A DNA stretch of 64,000 nucleotides. It comes from Megascapheus bottae. Taxonomy: Eukaryota; Chordata; Mammalia; Rodentia; Geomyidae. The notes beneath the pieces were generated by a model. It had not been told where the DNA came from. It saw only the letters and a list, made by a program, of their open reading frames with translations, and did no database searches. The position numbers and the translations under genes are program-made. The stretch's first letter is position 1. Every line of letters starts with the position of its first letter. The DNA is taken from NCBI GenBank assembly GCA_024803745.1, contig JANJXV010000024.1, positions 10,245,427-10,309,426 of the forward strand, read 5' to 3'. Shown here piece after piece: positions 46,203 through 57,801 of this stretch.

Positions 46203-46911
46203 AAAGAATTGAAACCCTTTTTCCAAACATAGACAGCTATAGGTCCAGAAATGAATGATAGGATGGGAAAATAAGACAGGATTAAATTCCTGCAAAAGAA
46301 CAAAGAGTAAGCAATCTTAGGTCAAAACTCGTAGAGCATTTAAGAGAGTAAAAAACTACCCTGTCTCATTTGCTTAGGTAAAGGTTGTATATCCCTTGAT
46401 GTTTAAAGGATGCTCAACAAAACACCTCCCTATTTCACTAAGATAAGGAACTAACAATATTAGAAATACTTTATGTTCAATCAAATACTGAGCACTTTCT
46501 ATTTTGGGGGAAGAATTAGCCTGGTCAGCATCCAGATGACTTGGCGTTAAGTTACAGTAGAAATGAGTGTTTGGCTGGCATGAGTAATAATCAGAGTCAA
46601 AAGTTGAATCAAATTGCCTGAACCCACTGGGGGTGGAGAGAGAAACTGACATCTTTATTACTTGGCGTTTTGTTTTTCTTTCCTTTTTAACTGTTAAATT
46701 TGGAAATGTGAACTAGGCTTTCATATGACTGACAGACACAGAGTTTTCAAGAGTTCCTTGGAAAGATGATTATATCTCTATTTTAGTATTGCAAAAGGTA
46801 ACAATTAAGGTCCCAAATCCTATTGAAATTGGAAGAAAGTGACAAATCAGATCGACCAATGATAACCAATGTTGGTTTATGTGAATTTTTCCATAAGAAA
46901 ACAACAATAAC
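46203..46911. other. Unique sequence, no feature seen
   Basis: No gene or repeat recognised. Confidence 0.5.
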
Positions 46912-46955
<44 letters not shown>

Positions 46956-46970
46956 AAATAAATAAATAAA
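46912..46970 (+). repeat. (AC)n followed by (AATA)n
   Basis: AC dinucleotides at 46912-46953, then AATAAATAAATAAATAAA to about 46970. Confidence 0.95.
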
Positions 46971-47144
46971 ACCTTACCCACTGGCATCAGGTGTTAAGTT
47001 TAATCCTTAAATTCAGATGCATTTTGACACATTTGTAAGTGAGCTTTGACACATACACAGAAGTGAAGATTAACAATTCTGCCTTACATTTTACAATTAG
47101 AAGAGTATTAGGTAAGGAGATATGAGCCCTCGCTGTGGGAGAGA

Positions 47145-47340
47145 TAAAGTGATTAAGAGGATAGGCTTTTTAGTGAGATGAGTTTTAAATTTAATAAGAT
47201 TGTTACATATAGAGTAACTTAAGGTGGAGTGTATATGTCTGTGTCTCCATTTCTTTACTTATAAATGAGGATAATACTGTTATATATCAATCATAATAGT
47301 CTTAGTAAAGAAGATAATTCATATAAATTGCTACAATTTT
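47145..47340 (+). mobile_element. MIR-like ancient SINE
   Basis: GTGATTAAGAGGATAGGCTT near the start, TGTCTCCATTTCTTTACTTA with TAAATGAGGATAATACTGTT in the core-to-tail part, and AATAGTCTTAGTAAAG later follow MIR order and spacing. MIRs are old tRNA-derived SINEs shared by mammals. Sequence match by eye only. Confidence 0.55.
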
Positions 47341-47590
47341 GAATATTTTATTTATAGAGGATGTGTTTAAATGTCTCTTAAGTATTCCTTAATAACACAC
47401 TCAACAAATATGTAATATTTAAGTACTAATCATGTATTAGTTTATAGCTCAAACTTCACCAGTAATGAAGGTAAAAGAAAATCTTTTCCTTGAGAATCTT
47501 TTCTGAGTATCAATGTGTATTTTAAGTTATATCACATGTTCACATGTCCATATTTTTAACCTAGTCATTTTCTCTTTTCTGTTTTTTTTG
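47341..47590. other. AT-rich unique sequence
   Basis: No feature recognised. Confidence 0.45.
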
Positions 47591-47828
47591 TTTTGGTTTG
47601 GTTTTTGGTCAGTTGTGGGACTTGACCTCTGGGCCTGGGCGTTGTCCCTGAGCTCTTCAGTTCAAGGCTATCACCCTACCCCTTGAGCCACAGTACTACT
47701 TCTGGTTTTCTGGTGGTTATTTGGAGATAAGTGACTCACATACTTTTTAGTGGCCAGGCTGCCTCTGAACTGTGATCCTCAGATCTGAACCTCCTGAGAA
47801 GCCAGATTACAGGCATGACTCACGTCAA
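47591..47828 (-). mobile_element. B1-type chimeric SINE, reverse orientation
   Basis: After a T/G-rich start: GTGGGACTTGACCTCTGGGC, CTGAGCTCTTCAGTTCAAGG, CCCTTGAGCCACAGTACTAC, TTATTTGGAGATAAGTGACT and CTCCTGAGAAGCCAGATTAC with AGGCATGACTCACG. The full inverted order is kept. Confidence 0.85.
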
Positions 47829-48006
47829 ACAAATTGGTTGATTTCTTTTAAAGTGATTTCTTTTTTGGATTTGAAACATTCGAACTTCAACTTTCACATT
47901 CTGATTTCAGAATCAGCAATCAATTGTTTTGATTGTCTTTTGGACAGTACCATTTTAATCACAATTTTGGGGGGATGATTTTGTTTGTTTTGTTTTTTGA
48001 GTTCAT
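47829..48006. other. Short spacer between SINEs
   Basis: AT-rich, no feature. Confidence 0.4.
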
Positions 48007-48252
48007 AATCTTACATTTCTTTTCTTTTTTTTTTCTTTTTTATTTTTCTTTTGCCAGTCCTGGGCTTGAGTTCAGGGCCTGAGCACTGACCTTGGACTTT
48101 CCTCAAGGCTAGTGTTCTATCCTGAGTCACCGCACCACTTCCGGCTTTTTCTATGTATGTGGTACCGAGGAATCGAACCTGGGTCTTTGTGCATGCTAGG
48201 CAGGCACTCTACCACTAGGCCAAACTCCTGGCCCCCACAATCTTACATTTCT
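48007..48252 (-). mobile_element. IDL-Geo-type dimeric SINE, reverse orientation
   Basis: T-rich tail (48021-48053), then GCCAGTCCTGGGCTTGAGTT, a right monomer with a small change at TATCCTGAGTCACCGCACC, and an inverted left monomer with GGAATCGAACCTGGGTC and GCATGCTAGGCAGGCACTCT to about 48235. AATCTTACATTTCT at 48007-48020 is repeated at 48239-48252. Confidence 0.93.
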
Positions 48253-51200
48253 CAAGCAGACTCTCTGCCCCTTAAGCCACATCCATGGTGCTTTTTAGTT
48301 TAGTTTTCATTTCAGATAAGACTGATAAATTTTTCCAGGCCCAGCCATGGGTGGAAACTCTCTCTATATGATATGAGCAGCTAAGGTAGCAGTGATTGAC
48401 TCATGACTTACTCAGATTTGCTTTAATAAACAATAACCCCCCCCTTTTTTTTTTACAAAAGAAGACTTTTTACATGTTATAGGCTTGAAATTTTCAAGTA
48501 AAGAATTAAAATTCATTGTATCACCACAATTCTAAATACTAAGTATACTTTCAAATTCGTTGCTACTTTTCTTAATGTTCTAAATCATTTGGTGAAATGA
48601 TGAAAATAGCAACCAGCCCATCTTTCTCTATAATTTTCCTTACGTTGTTCATATTTAAACTAGGCTGACAAATGTGGGGAGAACAAGAAAGGCGTCAGTT
48701 TTTCACTGTGTCCTCTCCTTCTCCCCATCTAGTCTTTTCACTTCAGTGTTCCCTCTTTCCTTCTTCCCTCTACCTCCCACCATAATACAAAATGAAGAAT
48801 CAGGCACATTTAGCTAGAGATGTTAATCAGAGGAGAAAGTTTCCTTTTCTTCTTATCTAAAGCTCCGCAGAGGGGACATATCTATGACTGCGGATCCATT
48901 TTAGAATCACTTCATGAACAACTCGTTTATTTTTTTCCTTATCTCTCTAAAAACCCCCTGCTAGCCACCAGCCATTTGTACCACAGTCATTTCTCCACTG
49001 ATGGCTCAAGGAAGTATATCGTTCTCAAAAGCAATGTAAAGTTTTGTGTTGCTAGGAAATCAAAATGGAATCTACTGAATCCACAAGAATTCCATACATT
49101 CCTTTTAAATGATATACCTTTAGTCAAAGACCTGCTTTTACCTGGGATATATGGATTGGTTCTAGTCATACCATTACCATGGGTAGGAAATGTGCCACCA
49201 GGGCCCAGAAAGCTATTCTATTCTGCAGGAGATCCAGGATGGTGTTGGGAGGGGGGGTAGAAGGAGGGAGGGAGCAGGGAGAGACAGAGAATGTTGGATA
49301 ACTGTATTTAGCTACACATTCAGATTACCATAGCATTTTCTCTAAGAGCAGATCATAAAAGTCTTAAATAAGCCACCTCCTTCTCCCTGGATATTTTCTT
49401 CTGGAAAAGACCAATGAGGAATAAGTTGGCACATGTGATCAAGCTAGGTAGGTCAGACTTTATGGGTTGTAAAGACAAATCTTCCTTTGGTGCCCTAGAA
49501 TCCTTATTTCATTTAGAAACCCACCATGGAAAACAGTCGGAAAACTCAATGCTGCATTAGAACACAAAAATCATCCATAACAGAAATGTTTTCATGCAAA
49601 TTTGAAGATATTGTTCAAAATTCCAGGCAAAGAAGAATGTGCCCAAATATTTAGTTTTTTATGATGTCCCTCTCATGTTCCAGGCTCATCATCTCCAATC
49701 CTAACAGTCTTGTCTGGTGAGTTCATATATAAGTAACCAAACCTCAATTTTGTTAATGTCTATTACACAATTACTCTTTGCTAAAGCAAAGATATAATAC
49801 CATGAGCAAGGAATTAGAAGTTGAGGATAAATGGAAGGTATTCATTCGACTTGTACAATTGCATTTGGATATGTATCATTTGGAAAAGTGGAGATAAAAT
49901 GGTCTTGACAAAATTATTTTTCCTTTCTGTAAGTAAATAAGTGCATCCTTGAAAATTACTATTGGCAAGCACGAATGGTTTTGTGAACAGGAATATATTG
50001 CTATTTTGTTTCATTGAGGTCGTTTCTCTTTTATTTGTTTTTCCCATCTTTGGTCTTCTGCCATTTTCAAACAACAGTTCATTTTCTTACGTGAAGAGAG
50101 AGATTCAAAGCAGTCATTCCATGCAATCACCAGAATGTAATTTCCAACTACTGGTCTAAAGTATTTGGCACTTTTAGGCAATAATTTATAATCCTCCATC
50201 AGACCCTGCCATTTGAAATAATCACAGTTTTGTTATTTTATCTTGAAAATTGTGTTCTGTGGGACTGCCATTCAAAGAAAAATATACCAAAATATAGATA
50301 AAACCAATCATTCTGTCATGCCCTATTCTGCATCGTAGTGGAAGATGATGGTGACAGATGAAAATTCTTTGAAAGAAGAATTGCCTGTGTATATCAACCC
50401 GAATGTAACTTGTTTTGCATTGTCAGATAACAATGCTGACTGGAGCAATGAAAAAAAAAACATGGACAGGAGCATCAGTGGAAAAGTCCATCACTCAATT
50501 TCTACCAATAATAAATAAATGGAGAAAAAATATATATTCATTACATGGTTGAAAGACTCGAAGCCCATAACATTTAGAAATGCAATTTCCAAACATCCTG
50601 CAAGCATTTTCTGAAGCTGTAGCTGAATTTCAATAGGATACTTGTTCATCCTCAAAACCATACATATTGTGGGAACTTTTTCCTTGTCTCTTTTCAGTAT
50701 AGCATACTAACTTGACTGATCCAGTTAAATATAAATATTGGCAGGGCTATAGGTCAGAGCTGTTATAAAACTGACAAGCTCCTTGGAGAAGAGAGACATT
50801 AGGGAAACAAAATATTGATTATGGGGACCAATGAATTTAAATCATCTTCAAACTTTCAAAATCAAACAAGTTTTATCATTGTCTGTTGATACTCTTATGA
50901 AGAAAGAGATTCGCAGTCACGTTTATTAGCATGCACAGAATGCATCTCAAAATGATGAGTGTCAGATAAAAGACCACAAAGCCAATCTTTATGGTATTTT
51001 GCATTTTGAAGATTATTCTCTGGATTACAACATAAAGTGAGTGGACATATATATTATGACAGGGCTGGCCAGCTAATATTCAGACAAACAAATCAAAATG
51101 GAGAAGTCTGTCTTTGCGAGTTGGTTCCAGTATCAAGTAGCTGAGTGGCACAAAGAAGCAGACTAATTAACAGACAACATGCCTGTTTTCTAGTTTTTAC

Positions 51201-51902
51201 CTAAAATGTACATTTTTTTCTCTACTTACTATTTTAGTATTTTCAAAAAGAGCACAGTGACGCAAATGAAGTATGGAACTTTTCTAATCATAAGGTTTAA
51301 TATGTAATTCGTAAAATGTATTTATTTAGTGCTTTATGCCATCCACAAAATTTCATACAGCTAAGGTGTCTAAAGCTACAGAAAAATCAACTGAAATTGG
51401 AAATGGAGTAAGAGGCTAGTTTTTTGCTCTCTAACTTTTGTCACTATACTCCCAGCAATTTATTAACCCCAAACAAGCTCACTGCTGTGAACATAATTAT
51501 GTTCTTTTTTTAACCCATAGGTTAAAGGCTTAACTTCCAGTTCAGAGATATTTGGAGCTGATAATGTTGAAGGAAATAGGATTAGATAGTCATGAGTGCA
51601 GAGTCCTCACCTAGAAATTATCGCATCTGTAAGAAGAAAGAGATTTTGTTCACTTTCCCCTGTATTCTGTGAATAGGCATTAGAAAGTGATCCCTCAATA
51701 GAAACAAAATAAGCCAGCATTTATTTCTTGGAGTTTTCCGTGTCCAGAACTGTGAGAGAGAAGTGTTCTCTATTTAGACCCCCAGCTTAGTCTGCATTAT
51801 TATAGCAACCAGAGCAGTGTAAAGACCACCATCAGTTAAGGTTGAAGAAACAGCATTATGAGAAATAGGACAAGAACCATCAAATCATCTACCAATTAAT
51901 AT
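48253..51902. other. Unique sequence, no gene supported
   Basis: It contains the longest frame outside L1 and microsatellites (48820-49260, 146 residues). That frame has no recognised domain and ends in a G-rich low-complexity run at 49245-49275. The rest is AT-rich without recognised repeats. Confidence 0.5.
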
Positions 51903-51917
51903 GAAATCACTTTTCAG
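51903..51917 (+). repeat. Target-site duplication (left)
   Basis: GAAATCACTTTTCAG is repeated exactly at 52392-52406. Confidence 0.93.
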
Positions 51918-52391
51918 TAAGCCAGACTCAAAGGAACATAGGCTCAATGGTTTCCCTCATTTGTCATAATCAGTAGAAAACTTGGACTCTCCTAGCAGAG
52001 ATTTACAATAGAGCAAAACCTAGATACATAAGGTCATATAGTATGATGCTAAATGAAAGGACCTCCAGGATATTGAAACAAAAGCCATATAATGAGTGTT
52101 TGTTGTCCTTAATGTACTATGTTATCTCTCATCTCTTTTGCTGCCCCTTGGTTATCTCATATTGTTACAGTATTTTACCTTGTTATCTGATATATTGTAT
52201 ATATGCTTATTTGGTTATTTGAAAGCAGATAGGGAAGGAGGAAAACAAGATGAGGAGCAGGGATCCGGGGGGGGAGGGAAATGGGGACCAAGACATGAGA
52301 AAGGGTATCAATGTATGTGAAGTAATGCACCTTCTATGTGGGGAATATAATGTAACCCTTCTATTAATTACAATAAAATATATGAAAAAAA
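51918..52391 (+). mobile_element. 474-bp L1 3' end (non-A upstream module plus type B tail)
   Basis: It starts TAAGCCAGACTCAAAGGAAC, continues GTTTCCCTCATTTGTCATAA and CATAAGGTCATATAGTATGA, then the type B tail (AAAGCCATATAATGAGTG onward, G-rich run near 52266) and AATAAAATATATGAAAAAAA. A perfect 15-bp duplication bounds it. It shows the B tail joined to an upstream module different from the full-length copy. Confidence 0.95.
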
Positions 52392-52406
52392 GAAATCACT
52401 TTTCAG
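52392..52406 (+). repeat. Target-site duplication (right)
   Basis: Exact 15-bp copy. Confidence 0.93.
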
Positions 52407-54034
52407 ATTAGTTGTTCTAGTTATCATCAGAGAGATTTTTTTCAGTCATTTTAATGACACAAAGGACATGAAGCTTGCTGATAAGTTTGCTCTCTTTTGC
52501 ATATGAAGTAGTCACAACCCAATTCAATCCAATGGGTAATGTGTTTAATTAATAAATTTCTTTGGATTAAAGTTCTGTGTAGTAGAGATTATGAAGAAAC
52601 TAATGCTGTCAGACAGGGTAGTCATTTTCAGAGGCAACAAGCTCAGATTTCCTTACTGGAGGTTGGAAAGCAGTCACTTTGGACAAGATGGGGCCTTAAC
52701 CATAGACTTGCTCTCAAGAATCCAATCGCAAGATATTTATCAGACTAGAATATTACTAATCCAGCTTTCTCGATGGAAAATATGTTATCATTTGACTTGA
52801 AATTTATGCAGTTCAATTGTAATCTCTTTCTCAGAAAACAAATAGTACAGAAAATAGAGTAACCCTACCTCAAAGAAGCATGGTCAGCTGCTTTGTCCCT
52901 TTCATTAGTTTTATGCAACTCTGTGCTACTGCTTGTAGACTGGGAGCTCATAGGTCATACTACAGAAAGATCTTTCCTGTTTATGTGATTTAGCTCTCTA
53001 CCTCCTAGTCCATGGTTCTCTCTTCTATCCATTTTGCTGCAAAAGTGCTGATTAAAAGAGGCCAGGCAAAATCTGGGTATATCTTGTGAGTAATTCATTT
53101 TGTTTTTTCATTGTTGTTTCTCTACTTATAGCAAAACCGCATACATAATCTAACCTGCTCTATAATTTGGATTTTTTTCCCAAATTTGAATATCCTGTCT
53201 TCTACTTAGTATAATTTTGAGTCTCTCTGTTTATACCTGATTTTAATCAAATGGATGATCAAAATTAAACTCTAACTGATACAAATCATTACTAAAATAT
53301 TTTATTTGTAGCACTGAAAAAATACATATGGTAAACTCATGTTTATAAATGATCTATCTCTCTTATTTTTTGAATCTTCCATATTAATGAACCATGCTGC
53401 TAAATTAGAGTTCTGGATATGAAGGTAAGGTGTGATCTACCTGACATAGAAATAAGTGTCAGTGTGAGATAATGTGCATAACTTGAGAAGTCAGGTTTAT
53501 AATTTTATGGCTACCTTTTATCTGAGGAGTTTTGTGTTTCCTCAAAACAATATGGTCCTTCAATATTTTCAGTGACTTCCAGTCAGAAAATTTGGATATA
53601 CAGGGCTGCAAGCCTACTTCCTATCATCCTATTCCAGGAAAGAATTGCACAAATTGGATTGGAGTGAGTGAGCTTATCTAAGGAAGTCCTTGTACGTAAA
53701 CAAATGAAAAAATAAAGGAAAAGGGAAAAGGAAATGAAAGGAAATACAATAAAACAAAAATACCTTGCAGCTGGCATCTAACACATTTTTCCTTGCAACT
53801 TTCTATGTAAAATTGTCTCTGGGCATCAGTCAATTCTCCTTCCCCTGTGCTCATCGAGTAGTTGGGAAAAATAAATCACCTATTTCTCAGTCTGAGGGTA
53901 GTTCAGAAATGCCAGTCTTTAACAAGAAAACACCTAATGAAATGCTGTGACCTCTGATTACTTTATTCCTGTGTCCTATTTTTTGCTCTCTATAAAGCTC
54001 ATCTTAACCTGTAAGTTTTAATTTGTTTGTTTAT
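52407..54034. other. AT-rich unique sequence, no feature seen
   Basis: Small overlapping frames at 52539-52800 lack motifs. Confidence 0.5.
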
Positions 54035-54232
54035 GTTATTTTTGCCAGTATTAGAGCTTGAACTCAAGGCCTCATGCTCTCACTGAACTTGATCCACCCC
54101 TCTGCTTCTGACATTTTGCTGGTTACTTAGAGATTAGAGTCTAGCATATTTGTCTGCCTGGACTTGACAATTCTCAGAGTAAATCTTCCTGAATACCTGG
54201 TATTATATTTGTGAGCTATGGGTGCCTAGCTT
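54035..54232 (-). mobile_element. Old B1-type chimeric SINE, reverse orientation
   Basis: GCCAGTATTAGAGCTTGAAC, TCAAGGCCTCATGCTC, CTGGTTACTTAGAGATTAGA and GCCTGGACTTGACAATTCTC appear in inverted order with strong divergence. Confidence 0.6.
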
Positions 54233-55071
54233 AAATGCTATTTTTCATACTGGTTAAAAAATAACTCTATCTTAACATTTCTATCATTTATAAATTATTA
54301 CCTTAATATACCCATTAGTGAAGAAATTAAATTGTCTTTGGAGATAAATATTCTTTTCTTTCATAAAAAAAGGAGGACAGGATAGTAAATACTTGCTGGT
54401 ACCCAATGCCCTCATTGTCCACTGTGATTTAGTCTCTCTGACCCTTGCAGAGATCTACTCCAACCAGCTTCTTAGGTCTTCTTAGCTTTGCCCTAAATAT
54501 AAGGCAAAGATTTCTTCCTATACAAGCAAATAGTGCAGCGAGTAAAAAGAAAAAGGAAAACAGCAACAACAAAGAGTGCTATGCTGGGGGTGGAGAAAAT
54601 AGGAATTTCAGGCTGTTGCTAGGTTATATTTGTGTTTGCAAGTGATGAGGATGTGAATAGGAAAGCAAGAAGGATGTAAAGAGCACAATTAAGAGTACAG
54701 TTGTTGGAAGGTTTAAAAAAAATCTGTGGTTGTATGGTAGGAACTAACATAATTCTGTAGTACAGAAAAGCAGTAGGCCACGGAGAAATTCTTACAAAGC
54801 GTGACCTTGAAATACTCAGTGATCTATGACACAATACTTTTTTTGTAATTAAACTTCAACTCAGAAGAACTTGCTTGTATTCAGAAACACTAAATGGAAT
54901 TTATATGTAACAGTGACACATTCCAGGTTATATGACTTATTTTGGATAATACTAAACTATTGCTACATCCTCACTTTTCTCTCCCTCGTGCAATGGTGCT
55001 TTATGCATATCTTGCACCTCGTGTAAGGCACTAGCCCTGCATGGGTACTAAAACTTAAAAAATGGCTCATG
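54233..55071. other. AT-rich unique sequence, no feature seen
   Basis: No gene or repeat recognised. Confidence 0.5.
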
Positions 55072-55290
55072 TGTGCCAGGCACTGGGGGCACGCATCTGT
55101 AATCTCAGCTATGCTGGAGGCTGAAATCAGAGGATCCTAAATCAAGACCAGCAGGAGCAGGAAGGCCCATAAAACTCTTGTCTTTAATTAGCCATCCACA
55201 ATGCCGGGAGTGGGACCCTAGCTTGAGTGCGGCTCAAGTGGTAGAGAGCTAGGCTTAAGCAAAACAAAAAGCTCCAGGACAGTGTGACTG
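55072..55290 (+). mobile_element. Old B1-type chimeric SINE
   Basis: GTGCCAGGCACTGGGGGCAC, GCATCTGTAATCTCAGCTAT, GCTGGAGGCTGAAATCAGAG, TCTTTAATTAGCCATCCACA and GTGCGGCTCAAGTGGTAGAG follow the two-part order. The right monomer here is closer to the IDL-Geo right half (GGCTCAAGTGGTAGAG...AGCTCCAGGACAGTGTG). Confidence 0.75.
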
Positions 55291-55494
55291 AGGAATTAAC
55301 AATGCACAATGAACAAACTCTAAGAATTTAAGATTTGAAAAGGGATCTATGGATATACTTTGAAGTTTGGCAAATATCACAAACTACATTACCGAGCAAA
55401 TTTTAGTTGGATTCATTCAACTCAATTTCTTCCTCATTAGGGAAATGATATAGAGGTGTAGTCTGTAAAATGTGCCATTCCGAGAACATAAGGG
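55291..55494. other. Unique sequence
   Basis: No feature recognised. Confidence 0.4.
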
Positions 55495-55512
55495 TGCCAC
55501 TAGGGGGAGCTA
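55495..55512 (+). promoter_or_regulatory. CTCF-like binding motif
   Basis: TGCCACTAGGGGGAGCTA matches the CTCF core (CCASYAGRKGGCRS) at all positions but one (A for C after the G run). It lies outside any repeat I recognise. Binding is unproven. Confidence 0.5.
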
Positions 55513-56654
55513 GAAACCTCTCCTGAGATGATAAGAGCAACTCCAACTTCCACCATTAAATAGTCTGGAAATGATAGCAAAGAACAAGACTCAAATACTG
55601 TTTCTATCTTCTTCTGGCTCTGTTTTTCTATGTACCATTTTTTATTCATCCTGTTATTTCTTTGGAGATCTTATAATCATCCTTGAAAAGTATTTCAACA
55701 TCAAGGCAATTGTCTGAAAACAGAAGCTAGATGACCTGTAACTTCTTTTGTTTACTTGTAAGAGATTAGAACAGAGACTATGTGTTTTTGTTTTTGTTTC
55801 TTTTTTCTACTTCAGCTATAGGAAAGGAAGAGCCTTAGATGATAGTGTCATTTCAGTGCAACCAAACTTTCTCCTGGGCCTTGAAAGAGTTCCAGTTAGA
55901 AAAAGGTGTCAAGAAGTGGTGGAGATGGGGAATAGGGATTTCCTGATACCATTTACAAACAGAAGCATTGTGCAGAGCTTATCTGGGAAATGCCTGCTCA
56001 TCAGAGTGTGTGTGTCAAGATCCAGCAGACTGGGCCTCACCCCTGTATAGTAATAATAATTATGTAGTTCTTATTTCACAAACGAGGATCCTGGGAAGAT
56101 TTACTATGCAGTATGCCTCAACCGTTGTGTTTGAAATTCAGTTGTCTGAATCAACCTGTGCTTTCTCCATATTTGCCTCTTTTCAATAGTTGTGCTGAGG
56201 ATTCTCCCCATACATGGAAAAATAGTTCTCCAACCTTTCAGTTAAAAATGGCAGAATTAATTGTGGTTAAGACTCCTGGAAGGAGAGGCATTTTATTGTC
56301 ATTCCAACAATACTACAATGATACAAGGTTCTCAAAGAGAAACAGAATATTAAGCTTACCTCTTCTGTGAGAAAAGTCTATTGCACGTAATACACTTTTC
56401 TTAAGACCCCAAAGACTCACTTTATAAAAGTCCAGATGTTCACAGACACTCTGCAATCAATTTTGACCTTGGATAATTGCATTCTTCCTATCCAAGGGCA
56501 GTTTCAACAGGCTATGATATATTTTGTTTTCGGTTGCTTGTAAGTACCAATAGCTCAAGAAATGCTGTTGTAATAACCCACTTTATCCCAGCTAGGAGCT
56601 GACCTCCAGGGAGCTTAAAACATTTTATTATTAGTTTCTTATTAGTTATCAAAA
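55513..56654. other. Unique sequence, no gene supported
   Basis: Frames of 73-100 residues (55748-56370) overlap in different phases and show no motif. Confidence 0.5.
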
Positions 56655-56800
56655 CGGAGGTCTTCTTCAGGAAATAGAAAGCTATATTACTTCCATTTTA
56701 CAGATAAAGCAGTCAAGGCCCAAAGGCTAAATAATTGCTTTATAGCCTCAGAGAATATAAAGCCTCCATGTTTCTCAGGTCAGAGGCCTAAGAACTACAA
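56655..56800 (-). mobile_element. MIR-like ancient SINE, reverse orientation
   Basis: CTTCCATTTTACAGATAAAG, AGTCAAGGCCCAAAGGCTAA and TAATTGCTTTATAGCCTCAG follow the inverted MIR pattern (fraction of a MIR read as ...CATTTTACAGATGAGG...). Diverged; by eye only. Confidence 0.5.
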
Positions 56801-57649
56801 ATATAAAGCCAAAACAACATCCTGCTGTGTGAAATATTTGTCATGTCATATCCCAACCAAAAACAGAATAGAACTTTCTTTATGAAGAATTTGTCATAAC
56901 TAATTCTTGATTTGCAGAGCAACAGAACATTATCCTTTCTAGTTCCACTGTCATGGGATTTTTAGTAGGTTGAGTCATGACATTATTAAATATTAATTTT
57001 ATAAAACTTTAATAAATATTTTTCTGTTGCATAAAATGTTGCTATGTTCAAGAATTAAAGAAAAGCTCCTCCCTAATTTTGGAGGATCTAAAGTTATGAA
57101 TGGAGGGTCACACATTTAAAGCAGCTTATAACATTGAAGGATAGAAACTGTCTTTTTGAAAAATGTATTGTGAAATATTCAAATGTTTCCTGATCTGAAC
57201 AGGATGCAGTGACATTGTGAGAGACATTTCCCTTGAAAATTGAAAAAGATACCAGCAGGAAAATAAAAGGATTCAAAAAATGAAAGGAAAACTCTACTGG
57301 ACAATTAAGTTTTACAATGACTTTTCACTATCAGTCTGTAAAGCAGAAATATATGTATGTATACATATTATATGTATGAATTGTCTTTTGCCTATTTGCT
57401 TTCTTTCAAGATTGTGGGTAAGATAATAGTAGATAGGATTAAAAACTTGGTCTTAATCCTTTATTTCATCTTAATTCTGTTCTCTTTGTGGCCACTGTGT
57501 AATGTATAAATACCAATAGCACATAGCAGGAGAAAGCAATTATAGAATTGTAGGTTAGCTCTCTCATGTTTATTTCTGTGATTTCTTTTCATGCTTATTT
57601 CTACTGTTAGGCTAATGGTGCCTCTCAGAAATTTCCTATTTCCTGGAAG
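56801..57649. other. AT-rich unique sequence, no feature seen
   Basis: No gene or repeat recognised. Confidence 0.5.
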
Positions 57650-57737
57650 ACAGAAGCTCTCCTTTCCTCTCCCTTCCCTTTTCCTCCCTTTTTTTTCTCC
57701 TCCTCTTCTTTTCTTCCCTCCTTTCTCCTTCTCTGTG

Positions 57738-57795
<58 letters not shown>
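57650..57795 (+). repeat. Pyrimidine-rich tract followed by (GT)n
   Basis: A CT-rich low-complexity tract (about 57655-57735) leads into pure GT dinucleotides (57736-57794). Frames across it on both strands (57461-57883, 57591-57845) encode His/Thr or Val/Cys runs and are artefacts. Confidence 0.95.

Positions 57796-57801
<6 letters not shown>

Noticed and set aside
48820..49260. 146-residue open frame
   Set aside because: No recognised domain, weak start context, and it ends in a G-rich low-complexity run. Its length is not remarkable for 64 kb of sequence read in six frames.
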